Assembly (NCBI GenBank): GCA_947500775.1
Contig: CANMTD010000001.1
Location: forward strand, 434,001-498,000
Source: an uncultured Paracoccaceae bacterium
Lineage (GTDB): Bacteria > Pseudomonadota > Alphaproteobacteria > Rhodobacterales > Rhodobacteraceae
Length of the DNA stretch: 64,000 nucleotides
Direction: 5' to 3'
The notes beneath the pieces were generated by a model. The model saw only the letters and a list, made by a program, of their open reading frames with translations, had not been told where the DNA came from and did not search any database. The number at the start of each line of letters is the position of its first letter. Within the stretch, counting starts at the first letter, position 1. This document shows positions 18,739 to 27,120 of the stretch, one piece after another. The position numbers were made by a program, and so were the translations under genes.

Positions 18739-20618
18739 AACACCACGTTCAGCATCACCAGCGACACCACCAGAAAGATCACGGTCATCACCCCGCCGCT
18801 GCGGACGAAATCGACGACCTTGTACCCCGCCGGCCCCATGATCAGCGCATTCACCTGATGGGTGGGAATGATGAAGGAATTCGAGGTCGAGATCGCCACC
18901 GTCAGCGCAAAGACCGCAGGGTCGCCCCCGGCGGCCACCGCAATCGACACGGCCAGCGGCACCAGCAGAACCGTCGCCCCGACATTGGACATGATCAGCG
19001 AAAACACCGTGGCCAGAACCGCGATCCCCGCCTGCAGCGACCACAGGGGCCAGCCGTCCAGCAGCACCAGCACCTGTTGCGCGATCCAGGCCGCCGTGCC
19101 GGTACTTTGAACCGCCTGCCCCAGCGGGATCAGGCTGGCCAGCAGGAACACCGTGTTCCAGCCGACGGCGCGATAGGCCTCATCGATGTTCAGCACACGG
19201 GTCAGCAACATGCCCACCGCCCCGGTCAGCAGGCTGAGCGACAGCCGGATATCGGTGAACAGGATCATCGACAGCGACACCACAAAGAAAAACAGCGCCC
19301 AGCCCACCTTTTGCGGGCGCAGCTCTTCCTGCGGGAAATCGGATGTCACCACCACGAAATCCTTGTCGCGCTTCAGCCGCACCAGATTTGACCACCTTGT
19401 ATGGGCGACCAGCATGTCGCCCGCCTGAAACCGTTCCAGACCGATGGCCGTGGGCGCGTGTTCGTCGGTTTCCACATGGCTGAGCGTCTGTTCGCCGCGG
19501 TGGATCGCCAGCAGGCTGAGCCCATAGGTCTTGCGCAACAGCAGCTCGCGCGGGGATTTTCCGATGATCTTGGAATCGGGCGGGATGACCAGTTCGGCAA
19601 TCCCGGCGTTCGTGGCGGCAAACTCTTCGGCAAAGACATCCAGCGCGGGGCGCAGGATCAGCCTGTTGTCGCGGGCGAACCGTTCCACGATCTGCTGCTT
19701 GCCGATGATCGCCAGACGGCAGGGGGCTTCGATTTCGGCGGTCAGGACCTGCACCATCGACACTTTGCCGCGATAGAAGGTCGAGATGATGTAAAGGTTG
19801 TTTTCAAGGTTGATATCGGCCAGTTGCTTGCCGATCAGGGGGCTGTTTTCCGGCACGCCCAGTTCGAAAACATCCGCCTTCAGACCGTAAACCCGGGTCA
19901 GGTAATCGGACACATCCTGCCCGGTCGATGCGTCGCCCTTGCGCTGCCCGCCGGGCAGCATCCAGCGCCCCAGCAACAGGAAATACAGGATGCCCGAGGC
20001 GATCAGGGCAAAGCCGATGGGGGTGACGTCGAACAGCGCGAAAGGGGCCATTTGCTGCGCAGGCGGCAGGCCGGAATTGGCGGTCAGGATCAGGTCGTTC
20101 AGCAGGATCAGCGGGGAGGATCCGACCATCGTCATCGTGCCGCCCAGTATGGCGCAGAACCCCATCGGCATCAGCAACCGGCTAAGCGGGATGCCGGTGC
20201 GTGTGGAAATCCGGCTGACCACCGGCAGGAACAGCGCGGCCGCCCCCACGTTCTGCAGAAAGCTGGAAATGACGCCGACTGTGCCCGACACGATCGGGAT
20301 GATCCGCGCCTCGGTGGTGCCGCCGCGTTTCAGGATCACGGCGGCCACGCGGTTCATCAGCCCGGTCTTGTCCAGCCCGGCGCCGACGATCATCACCGCG
20401 ATGATCGAAATGACGGCGTTCGAGGCAAAGCCGTCAAACAGATCGTTGACATTGGCCAGACGTTCCAGCCCGGGCACATAACTCAGCAACCCGACCAGAA
20501 CCAGGATCAGGATCGCGGCCAGGTCGATGCGGATGATTTCCGAGACAAACAGGAAAATCGTGAAGGCCAGAACCGCGAATACGACCCCCATTTCCAATGA
20601 AAACGTAATCGGCTCCAT
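18735..20618 (-). CDS. SLC13-family permease with central TrkA-C (RCK_C) domains
   Basis: 627 residues. About six membrane helices, a soluble region of roughly residues 205-420 with two TrkA-C-like modules (ADVFELGVPENSPLIGKQLA and AELVIPPDSKIIGKSPREL), then about five more helices. The layout is that of the SLC13/CitMHS-type anion:sodium symporters with inserted regulatory domains, often annotated as sulfate or dicarboxylate transporters. The substrate cannot be read. A GGGGAGGGG site precedes the start. It is alone on its strand. Confidence 0.82.
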   Translation of the reverse strand: MEPITFSLEMGVVFAVLAFTIFLFVSEIIRIDLAAILILVLVGLLSYVPGLERLANVNDLFDGFASNAVISIIAVMIVGAGLDKTGLMNRVAAVILKRGGTTEARIIPIVSGTVGVISSFLQNVGAAALFLPVVSRISTRTGIPLSRLLMPMGFCAILGGTMTMVGSSPLILLNDLILTANSGLPPAQQMAPFALFDVTPIGFALIASGILYFLLLGRWMLPGGQRKGDASTGQDVSDYLTRVYGLKADVFELGVPENSPLIGKQLADINLENNLYIISTFYRGKVSMVQVLTAEIEAPCRLAIIGKQQIVERFARDNRLILRPALDVFAEEFAATNAGIAELVIPPDSKIIGKSPRELLLRKTYGLSLLAIHRGEQTLSHVETDEHAPTAIGLERFQAGDMLVAHTRWSNLVRLKRDKDFVVVTSDFPQEELRPQKVGWALFFFVVSLSMILFTDIRLSLSLLTGAVGMLLTRVLNIDEAYRAVGWNTVFLLASLIPLGQAVQSTGTAAWIAQQVLVLLDGWPLWSLQAGIAVLATVFSLIMSNVGATVLLVPLAVSIAVAAGGDPAVFALTVAISTSNSFIIPTHQVNALIMGPAGYKVVDFVRSGGVMTVIFLVVSLVMLNVVF

Positions 20619-20765
20619 ACCATACCCCTCCCCCTGACGCGTTGCAGGCAGGGTGGGGCGGGCATGTTTTTAAGGTCGTTTCGGGCGGTTTGGCCCGATT
20701 TGCCGCAGCTTAATCACCTTACCTGTGATCACGATAGCCGTGGAAGGCCGCAAAAAACAATCCGG

Positions 20766-21770
20766 TTAGCGCATCCACAGATTGGCCTTCTTGATCTGGT
20801 TGCGGATCATCTGTTCGCGCAGCGGCAGATGTGCCCGGTCAAACAGGGCGCGCACTTTGTGCCCGCGTCCCTGATAGATCATCCGTTTGAACGGGTCATA
20901 TTGTTTCAGCACTTTCTTGACGCGATTGGGCGCCGTGACGGTTTCCAGCACCTCGACCGCGCGGTCGCTTTCGCGGGCGTAAAACAGCGGCAGCACGCGC
21001 CAGTGACAGGTGACGTCGCCATCCAGCCCGGCAAGATCGGGGCCGGGCCTGCCGCCGCCAAACGAATGCACCACCAGCGGCAGGGCCACCTGATCCAGCC
21101 AGGGATCAAGCGTCTGACAGGCCAGCGCCTCGGGCGGGTCGTTGCGGATGGCCCGGGCGTAGTCCAGATACCGTTGGCCAAAGGCCTGCGGGTCGCTGTG
21201 GAAAAACCAGCCGGCGCTGAAATACAGGTATCGCTGCCAGTATTCGTCGGGCTGGCTGAGGTCCAGAGAGCTGTCAAACTCCAGCCCGAACTTGTCATAA
21301 AGCGATTTCCAGATACCGGCATAGCCGGGGCCGTAGAGCGGCACCTCTGGCCATGTGTCTTCGCGCCGCATGGATGCAGCGGGGCGGTCGAAATCGAACG
21401 GCAGATGGCTAAGCGGCCCGGTGATCAGCGTATCGGTATCGAAAAACACGAAAGGTTCGTTTGCGGGCAGGGTGGCCAGCCCTTCGATCTTGTTGCCCTG
21501 CGGATAGGTTTCGCCGAAGACGTCCGAGGTGAAGGGCACGATCTCGGCCCCCAGATCGGCCAGCAGGGCGCGCACGTCGCGGTTGCTGATACGCGGGTCT
21601 TTTTGCCATCGGGGGCCCGGTTGCGGTTCGGCCACGATCAGACGGCCATCGAAATCCGGATCCATCTGACGCAGCGAGGCCGCAAAAAGTGCGGCCTCAT
21701 ATTGCAAGCGGCCATTCTGGCCGACGATCATGATATTGAATGACCGGCTGGTTTTCTTACTCGTCACCAT
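20766..21770 (-). CDS. Hypothetical protein with glycosyltransferase-like DxD motif
   Basis: About 334 residues from ATG 21770 (a GTG at 21776 is an alternative). The N-terminus reads FNIMIVGQNGRLQYEAALFA; then PFVFFDTDTLITGPL carries an Asp-x-Asp of the type that binds metal and nucleotide sugar in GT-A glycosyltransferases. Further on, YRYLYFSAGWFF-like and HSFGGG segments occur (exact text WQRYLYFSAGWFFHSD and LVVHSFGGGRPGP). The C-terminus is basic. No signal peptide or membrane helix is seen, so it is probably cytoplasmic. No neighbouring polysaccharide genes. The glycosyltransferase fold is an inference from this one motif. Confidence 0.5.
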   Translation of the reverse strand: MVTSKKTSRSFNIMIVGQNGRLQYEAALFAASLRQMDPDFDGRLIVAEPQPGPRWQKDPRISNRDVRALLADLGAEIVPFTSDVFGETYPQGNKIEGLATLPANEPFVFFDTDTLITGPLSHLPFDFDRPAASMRREDTWPEVPLYGPGYAGIWKSLYDKFGLEFDSSLDLSQPDEYWQRYLYFSAGWFFHSDPQAFGQRYLDYARAIRNDPPEALACQTLDPWLDQVALPLVVHSFGGGRPGPDLAGLDGDVTCHWRVLPLFYARESDRAVEVLETVTAPNRVKKVLKQYDPFKRMIYQGRGHKVRALFDRAHLPLREQMIRNQIKKANLWMR

Positions 21771-21839
21771 AACCACATTTGCCCACTACCTGTTTGCGGG
21801 CGACTATAAGGCCACCGGCGAACAAGCGAAAGCATGGGT

Positions 21840-22940
21840 TCATTCGGCCGGTAGCGGCTCCTTGCGGGGGGCGGGCTGTGTTGCGGGTTCGGTGGCGATG
21901 CGCCGTCCTTCGTGGTCGAACCAGCAGACCCGGCTGGGATCGACCGTGATCGCCAGTTCGTCGCCTTCGGTGAACCGGGTTTCGCCGGATACGCGGGTGG
22001 TCAACCGGGTGTCGGTGCCCCCCTGCGGGACCTCGATATGCAACACGGTTTCGGCGCCCAAGGCCTCGGCCATGGCGACATGGCCCTTGATGCCGGGGCC
22101 CCCGGCGGGGCCTGCCAGGATCGCCTCGGGGCGCAGGCCGATGGTCATGGCGGGGGCGGGCAATGTGCCTGCGGTATTGGCCAGCATCCCGCCCAGACGC
22201 GTGCCCAGCGGGACCGTGTTCATGGCGGGCGAGCCGATGAATTCGGCCACGAACAGGCTGGCGGGCTGATGATACAGTTCCATCGGCGTGCCGACCTGTT
22301 CGATCCGGCCCGCGTTCAGGATAACGATCCGGTCGGCCAGCGACATCGCCTCGACCTGGTCGTGGGTGACGAAAACGAAGGTGGCGTTCAACCGGCGGTG
22401 CAGTTCCTTCAGCTCGCTGCGCATATGGGCGCGCAGCTTGGCGTCGAGGTTGGACAGCGGTTCGTCGAACAGGAACACCTTGGGTTCGCGCACGATGGCC
22501 CGGCCCATCGCCACCCGCTGACGCTGTCCGCCCGACAATTGCCGGGGCTTGCGGGTCAGGTGATCGTCCAGTTGCAGCATCCGCGCGGCTTCGGTGATGC
22601 GGGTGTGAATCTCGCCTTTCTTCATGCCCTTGTTTTTCAACCCATAGGCCATGTTGTCGAAGACGGTCATATGCGGGTAGAGCGCATAGTTCTGGAACAC
22701 CATCGCGATGTCGCGCTTGGCCGGGTCGATGTCATTGACCACCCGGTCGCCGATCGCAACCTCGCCGGACGATATATCCTCCAGCCCCGCGATCATGCGC
22801 AACAGGGTGGATTTGCCACAGCCCGACGGGCCGACCAGCACCACGAATTCGCCGTCGCGGATCTGAACCTCGACGTCTTTGACCGCGGCAAAGCCGTTGG
22901 CATAGACCTTGTTCACCGACTGAATATTTACCTGTGCCAT
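21840..22940 (-). CDS. ugpC: sn-glycerol-3-phosphate ABC transporter ATPase UgpC
   Basis: 366 residues. Walker [10 protein letters not shown], signature [15 protein letters not shown], Walker B VFLFDEP with LSNLDAKLR, and a C-terminal TOBE/MalK-type regulatory domain of about 120 residues. It belongs to the CUT1 (MalK/UgpC) class and is the last gene of ugpB-A-E-C. ATPases of this class can be shared among several importers. Confidence 0.88.
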   Translation of the reverse strand: MAQVNIQSVNKVYANGFAAVKDVEVQIRDGEFVVLVGPSGCGKSTLLRMIAGLEDISSGEVAIGDRVVNDIDPAKRDIAMVFQNYALYPHMTVFDNMAYGLKNKGMKKGEIHTRITEAARMLQLDDHLTRKPRQLSGGQRQRVAMGRAIVREPKVFLFDEPLSNLDAKLRAHMRSELKELHRRLNATFVFVTHDQVEAMSLADRIVILNAGRIEQVGTPMELYHQPASLFVAEFIGSPAMNTVPLGTRLGGMLANTAGTLPAPAMTIGLRPEAILAGPAGGPGIKGHVAMAEALGAETVLHIEVPQGGTDTRLTTRVSGETRFTEGDELAITVDPSRVCWFDHEGRRIATEPATQPAPRKEPLPAE

Positions 22941-22951
22941 ATTTTTCGTTC

Positions 22952-23848
22952 CTATTTGTCGGATTCAACAAGGCCCTTCACGAACCAGCTTTGAAACAGG
23001 ATCACGATCAGGACCGGGGGTGTCATGGCGATGATGGCAAGCGCCATCGCAACGCCGTAGTCGGGGATATTCGCGCCGATCCAGACCTGCATGATCTGTT
23101 TGATCCCGCGCACCAGCGTGAACATGCTTTCGTCGGTGGTCATCAGCGTGGGCCACAGATACTGGTTCCAGCCATAGACGAACATGATGATGAAGATCGC
23201 GGCGATCATCGTCTGGCTGAGCGGCACCAGAATGTTGATGAAGAAATTCACCGGCCCGGCACCGTCGATACGCGCCGCTTCCAGCAACTCTTCGGGGACG
23301 GATTTGAAAAATTGCCGGAAATAGAACGTGCCCGTGGCCGAGGCGATCAGCGGCACGATCAGCCCGGTATAGGTGTTCAGCAACCCCAGGTTCTGCACGA
23401 CTTCATACGACGGCAGAATGCGCACCTCCAGCGGCAGCAGCAGCGTGGTGAAGATGATCCAGAACGCGATGGTGCCAAAACGGAACCGGAAATAGACGAT
23501 CGCATAGGCCGCCATCATCGAAATGACGATCTTGCCGACCGCAAAGCCCAAGCCCAGGATCAGCGAATTCATCATCATCCGCATCCCGTCGACGGTCTTG
23601 GTGAAACCGCCCTTTTCGAACATCGCCTTTTGGTAATTCTCGAACCCGTCGGGGCCGAAGGCGAATTGCAGCCCGCCCCGGTGGATGGTGATATTGTCGA
23701 AGGTCGATGTGGTCAGCGTCAGCAGCACCGGCAACAGCATGAACAGCGCGCCTGCAATCAGGATCGCGTGGTCGCCGACCCGGTTCCAGCGGATGCGCGG
23801 CCGCGCGGTCGGAACGGCGATGGGCGAAGCGGTGGTCATATCGGTCAT
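22952..23848 (-). CDS. ugpE: Glycerol-3-phosphate ABC transporter permease UgpE
   Basis: 298 residues with six predicted membrane helices and the CUT1 permease EAA loop ([20 protein letters not shown]). MalG/UgpE type by position and by the C-terminal VKGLVESDK. Eleven bases separate it from ugpC and ten from ugpA. Confidence 0.88.
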   Translation of the reverse strand: MTDMTTASPIAVPTARPRIRWNRVGDHAILIAGALFMLLPVLLTLTTSTFDNITIHRGGLQFAFGPDGFENYQKAMFEKGGFTKTVDGMRMMMNSLILGLGFAVGKIVISMMAAYAIVYFRFRFGTIAFWIIFTTLLLPLEVRILPSYEVVQNLGLLNTYTGLIVPLIASATGTFYFRQFFKSVPEELLEAARIDGAGPVNFFINILVPLSQTMIAAIFIIMFVYGWNQYLWPTLMTTDESMFTLVRGIKQIMQVWIGANIPDYGVAMALAIIAMTPPVLIVILFQSWFVKGLVESDK

Positions 23849-23858
23849 ATCCGGGCCC

Positions 23859-24740
23859 TCAGTTATAATGCACGCGGCGTTCCATGAACCGGAACTGGAA
23901 CACGGTCAGCACCAGAACCAGCACCATCAGGATGACCGACTGCGCCGACGATCCGCCAAGGTCATTGCCGCGGAACCCGTCCAGAAACACTTTGTAGACA
24001 AGGGTGATCGGGTTGTTGGCGGGTTCGCCCTTGAACAGGATATCCAGTATCCCGAAGGTGTCGAACAGCGCATAGGTGATGTTGATGATCAGCAGGAAAA
24101 ACCCGGTGGGCGCCAACAGCGGAAAGGTGATCGTGAAAAACCGCGACAGGCCCGACGGGTTGTCGATCATCGCCGCTTCGCGCACCGGACGCGGGATGGA
24201 TTGCAGCCCGGCCAGAAAGAAGATGAAGTTGATGGGGATCTGTTTCCAGACCGACACCAGCACCATGGCAAAGGCGGTGTCCCAGTAATTCACCCCCAGT
24301 TTCAGCTCGTACCCGAACAGACCGGCCAGATCGGTGATCGGCCCGATGCTTTGATCGAACAGCAGGATGCCGATCAGCCCGGCCACCGGCGGGGCGATGG
24401 CATAGACCCACATCAACAGCGTGCGATAGGTCTTGGCCCCGCGCAGCACGATATCTGCCTTGACCGCCAGCAACAGCGCCAGCGCCAGCGAGAAGAAGGC
24501 GACAAGGGCCGTGAAGACAAGGGTGAAACGGGCGGTGTTCAGATATTCGCTGCCGGTAACGGCGTCATAGTAATTGTCGAAGCCCACGAAGGTAGAGCCA
24601 AAGCCGAACGGGTCTTCCAGGAAAAAGGAACCTCGGATCGCCTCGGCCGCGGGCCAATAGAAGAACACGGCAATGATGCTGAGCTGCGGCACAAGCAGAA
24701 GATAGGGAAACAGGGGGCGGCTGAACTGCGCGCGTTTCAT
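23859..24740 (-). CDS. ugpA: Glycerol-3-phosphate ABC transporter permease UgpA
   Basis: 293 residues, six membrane helices, opening KRAQFSRPLFPYLLLVPQL, typical of UgpA. The EAA-type loop is partly degenerate (RPVREAAMIDNPSGLSRFFT). AAGGA lies 8 bases before the ATG. Second gene of the ugp operon, 77 bases after ugpB. Confidence 0.88.
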   Translation of the reverse strand: MKRAQFSRPLFPYLLLVPQLSIIAVFFYWPAAEAIRGSFFLEDPFGFGSTFVGFDNYYDAVTGSEYLNTARFTLVFTALVAFFSLALALLLAVKADIVLRGAKTYRTLLMWVYAIAPPVAGLIGILLFDQSIGPITDLAGLFGYELKLGVNYWDTAFAMVLVSVWKQIPINFIFFLAGLQSIPRPVREAAMIDNPSGLSRFFTITFPLLAPTGFFLLIINITYALFDTFGILDILFKGEPANNPITLVYKVFLDGFRGNDLGGSSAQSVILMVLVLVLTVFQFRFMERRVHYN

Positions 24741-24817
24741 ACAGATGTCCTTGGCCGTGCTGGGGAATGTGGAACCGGCGGCCAGGTTCTGGCCGCCGGT
24801 CGTAGGCGATGGGTGGA

Positions 24818-26122
24818 TTACCCTTGGGTCTTGGCGAAGCGGGCCAGCAGTTTGTTGGCGTCTTCTTCGATGGTGGCGAAAGCGTCATCGACGGATTTCT
24901 CGCCCGAGAAGATTTTGCCGTATTCGCGGTTCATCACGTCGCGGATCTGAACATAGAACCCCATGCGATAGCCCTTGGTGTTGTCACCGCCGGGCAGGGC
25001 CAGCTGTTTGATGCCGATTTCGGCGGCCGGGGTACGGTCGTAATGGCCGTCTTTGGCGGCCAGTTCATAGGCGGCGTTGGTCACCGGCACGTAACCGGTT
25101 TCGCGGTGCCACATATACTGAACCTCGGGCGAGGTCAGGAAGCGGAAGAATTCGGCCGTGGCCTTGTTCTCGGCTTCGGATTTGCCGGCCATCGCAAACA
25201 GGGCCGCGCCACCGATGAAAGTGTTGGTCGGTTCGCTTGTGACGCCTTCCCAATAGGGCAGATAGGTGGCCGAGAAGGGGAATTTGACGGTTTTGCTCAG
25301 CCCGCCGAACGACCCCGACGATCCCAGCCACATGGCGACTTCGCCGTTTTCGAACGGTGTCTGGTTGTCCGCCCAACCGGCGCCGTAGAAGCCGAAGGAG
25401 CCATCGTCGATCCAGCCTTTGACGGCCTTGAAGTGAGATTTGATCGCGTCGTTGTTGACCAGAATCTTGACGTCGCCTTCGCCGTAACCGTTATGCGCGG
25501 TGGCAAACGGCAGGTTGTGGCGCGACATGAAGTTTTCGGTGAAAATCCACGGTGTGTGCGACTGCGCCATGGGGATGTAACCGGCGGCTTTCAGGGCCGG
25601 GGCGGTGACGGTCTGGAACTCTTCCCATGTCTTGGGCGGTGTGACGCCCGCTTTGGCCATCGCGTCTTCGTTGAAATACATGATGGGGGTGGAGGAGTTG
25701 AACGGCATGCCGATCATCTTGCCCGCATCATCGGCATAGAAGTTGCGCACGCCGGAAATGTAATCGGCCGAATCGAACGATCCGCCATTGGCTTTCAGCA
25801 GGTCCTCGGCGGCGATCACGGCGCCTTTGGCCCCGATGATGGTCGCGGAACCGGCGTCAAACACCTGAATGATGTCGGGCTGCTGGCCGCCCCGGAACGC
25901 GGCGATACCGGCGGTCAGGGTTTCTTCGTAGTTGCCTTTGTAGACGGGAACGATCTTGTAATCGCTTTGCGAGGCGTTGAAGTTGTCCGAGATTTCGTTG
26001 ACGACTTCGCCCAGACGGCCGCCCATCGCGTGCCACCAGGTGATTTCGGTTGTTTCGGCAAAGGCCGATACGGCAGAGGCGGCACTCAGCGCCACAGCTG
26101 CGATAGCAGTATAGAGTTTCAT
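24818..26122 (-). CDS. ugpB: Glycerol-3-phosphate periplasmic binding protein UgpB
   Basis: 434 residues from ATG 26122, which follows GGAGAGGGA and begins a signal peptide (MKLYTAIAAVALSAASAVSAFA); the longer open frame upstream is not supported. The mature start TTEITWWHAMGGRLGEVVNE and ATAHNGYGEGDVKI agree with UgpB. It binds sn-glycerol-3-phosphate, or glycerophosphodiesters, in the periplasm. I see no convincing Pho box in the 190-base region upstream. Confidence 0.9.
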   Translation of the reverse strand: MKLYTAIAAVALSAASAVSAFAETTEITWWHAMGGRLGEVVNEISDNFNASQSDYKIVPVYKGNYEETLTAGIAAFRGGQQPDIIQVFDAGSATIIGAKGAVIAAEDLLKANGGSFDSADYISGVRNFYADDAGKMIGMPFNSSTPIMYFNEDAMAKAGVTPPKTWEEFQTVTAPALKAAGYIPMAQSHTPWIFTENFMSRHNLPFATAHNGYGEGDVKILVNNDAIKSHFKAVKGWIDDGSFGFYGAGWADNQTPFENGEVAMWLGSSGSFGGLSKTVKFPFSATYLPYWEGVTSEPTNTFIGGAALFAMAGKSEAENKATAEFFRFLTSPEVQYMWHRETGYVPVTNAAYELAAKDGHYDRTPAAEIGIKQLALPGGDNTKGYRMGFYVQIRDVMNREYGKIFSGEKSVDDAFATIEEDANKLLARFAKTQG

Positions 26123-26312
26123 AGGTTCCCTCTCCTGTCGGCGATATCCAAGGGTCTGGCTGTCCGACATTCGGCGTGATGTGGAATGAGGCTGAGTCGC
26201 CCCCAGCCGCGCCATCGCTAGCGGCGTTCTGTAACACGTAGATGAAATGTCGGCGGTCCACTCTAACAACCGCGTGTGCTGCATCCGCAAACCGGGCGGT
26301 CGCCGCGGCGGG

Positions 26313-27035
26313 TCAGGGGTGGGTCAGGTCAACCGCAAAGACATAACCTTCGCCATGCACCGCGCGGATAAACGACGCATTGCCGTCCGCCACGTCGATT
26401 TTCCGGCGCAGCCGGGTGATATGCGCATCGATGGCCCGGTCGGTGACCGAGATGCTTTTGCCGTAAAGCTCATCCATGATGACCGCCCGCGACAGCACCA
26501 GACCGGCATGTTCGGTCAGAAGCTTCAGCAGGGTGAATTCCGTCCCGGTCAAGGGGATCACCTGACCATCGGCCAAGCGTGTCAGCCGCCGTTGTTTCAG
26601 ATCGAACTCCAAGCCGATGAACCGGATCGGTTGTTGATCGGCGGACTGCGCGCGCCCGTCCGGGTGCGGGGCCTGCGCCCGGCGCAGCACCGCCTTGATC
26701 CGGGCCAGTAACTCGCGCGGTTCATAGGGTTTGGTGACATAATCGTCGGCGCCGATTTCCAGCCCGACGATCCGGTCGTAAACCTCGTCCCGGGCGGTCA
26801 GCATGATGATCGGCGTATGCATGACGTGTCGGATTTCACCGGCGATTTCCAACCCGTCGCCGTCGGGCAGGATCAGGTCCAGAATGATCAGCGTATAGGT
26901 GTCGTGTTTCAGCATGCGCCGGGCCTGGGCGGCGGATGCGGCAATTTGTGTCTCGTACCCCTGCTTGTCCAGAAACCGCTTGAGAAAGGCGGTCAGCTGG
27001 CCATCATCATCCACAACAAGTATGCGGTCCGACAT
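26313..27035 (-). CDS. OmpR-family response regulator
   Basis: 240 residues from ATG 27035. Receiver domain with acidic pocket VVDDD (9-11), phospho-acceptor D53 in LIILDLILPDGDG and KPYEP near 103; C-terminal winged helix (LTGTEFTLLKLLTEHAG...RLRRKID). It is divergent from a hybrid histidine kinase with 85 bases between, so the two probably form a signalling pair. It also borders ugpB (190 bases). Because the kinase leads into the putative iodate-reductase operon, that operon is a likely target. Confidence 0.92.
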   Translation of the reverse strand: MSDRILVVDDDGQLTAFLKRFLDKQGYETQIAASAAQARRMLKHDTYTLIILDLILPDGDGLEIAGEIRHVMHTPIIMLTARDEVYDRIVGLEIGADDYVTKPYEPRELLARIKAVLRRAQAPHPDGRAQSADQQPIRFIGLEFDLKQRRLTRLADGQVIPLTGTEFTLLKLLTEHAGLVLSRAVIMDELYGKSISVTDRAIDAHITRLRRKIDVADGNASFIRAVHGEGYVFAVDLTHP

Positions 27036-27120
27036 CAAAATTTTCCTATCGATGTCCTTGTTGGTATCCTGCGCGTGTCTGGCCTGTCTACAATCGTTAC
27101 GGAAATAGGGACATAAATTG

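Noticed and set aside
26123-26312. Pho box upstream of ugpB
   Set aside because: Expected by analogy with enteric ugp operons, but no paired CTGTCAT-like repeat could be found in the 190 bases.
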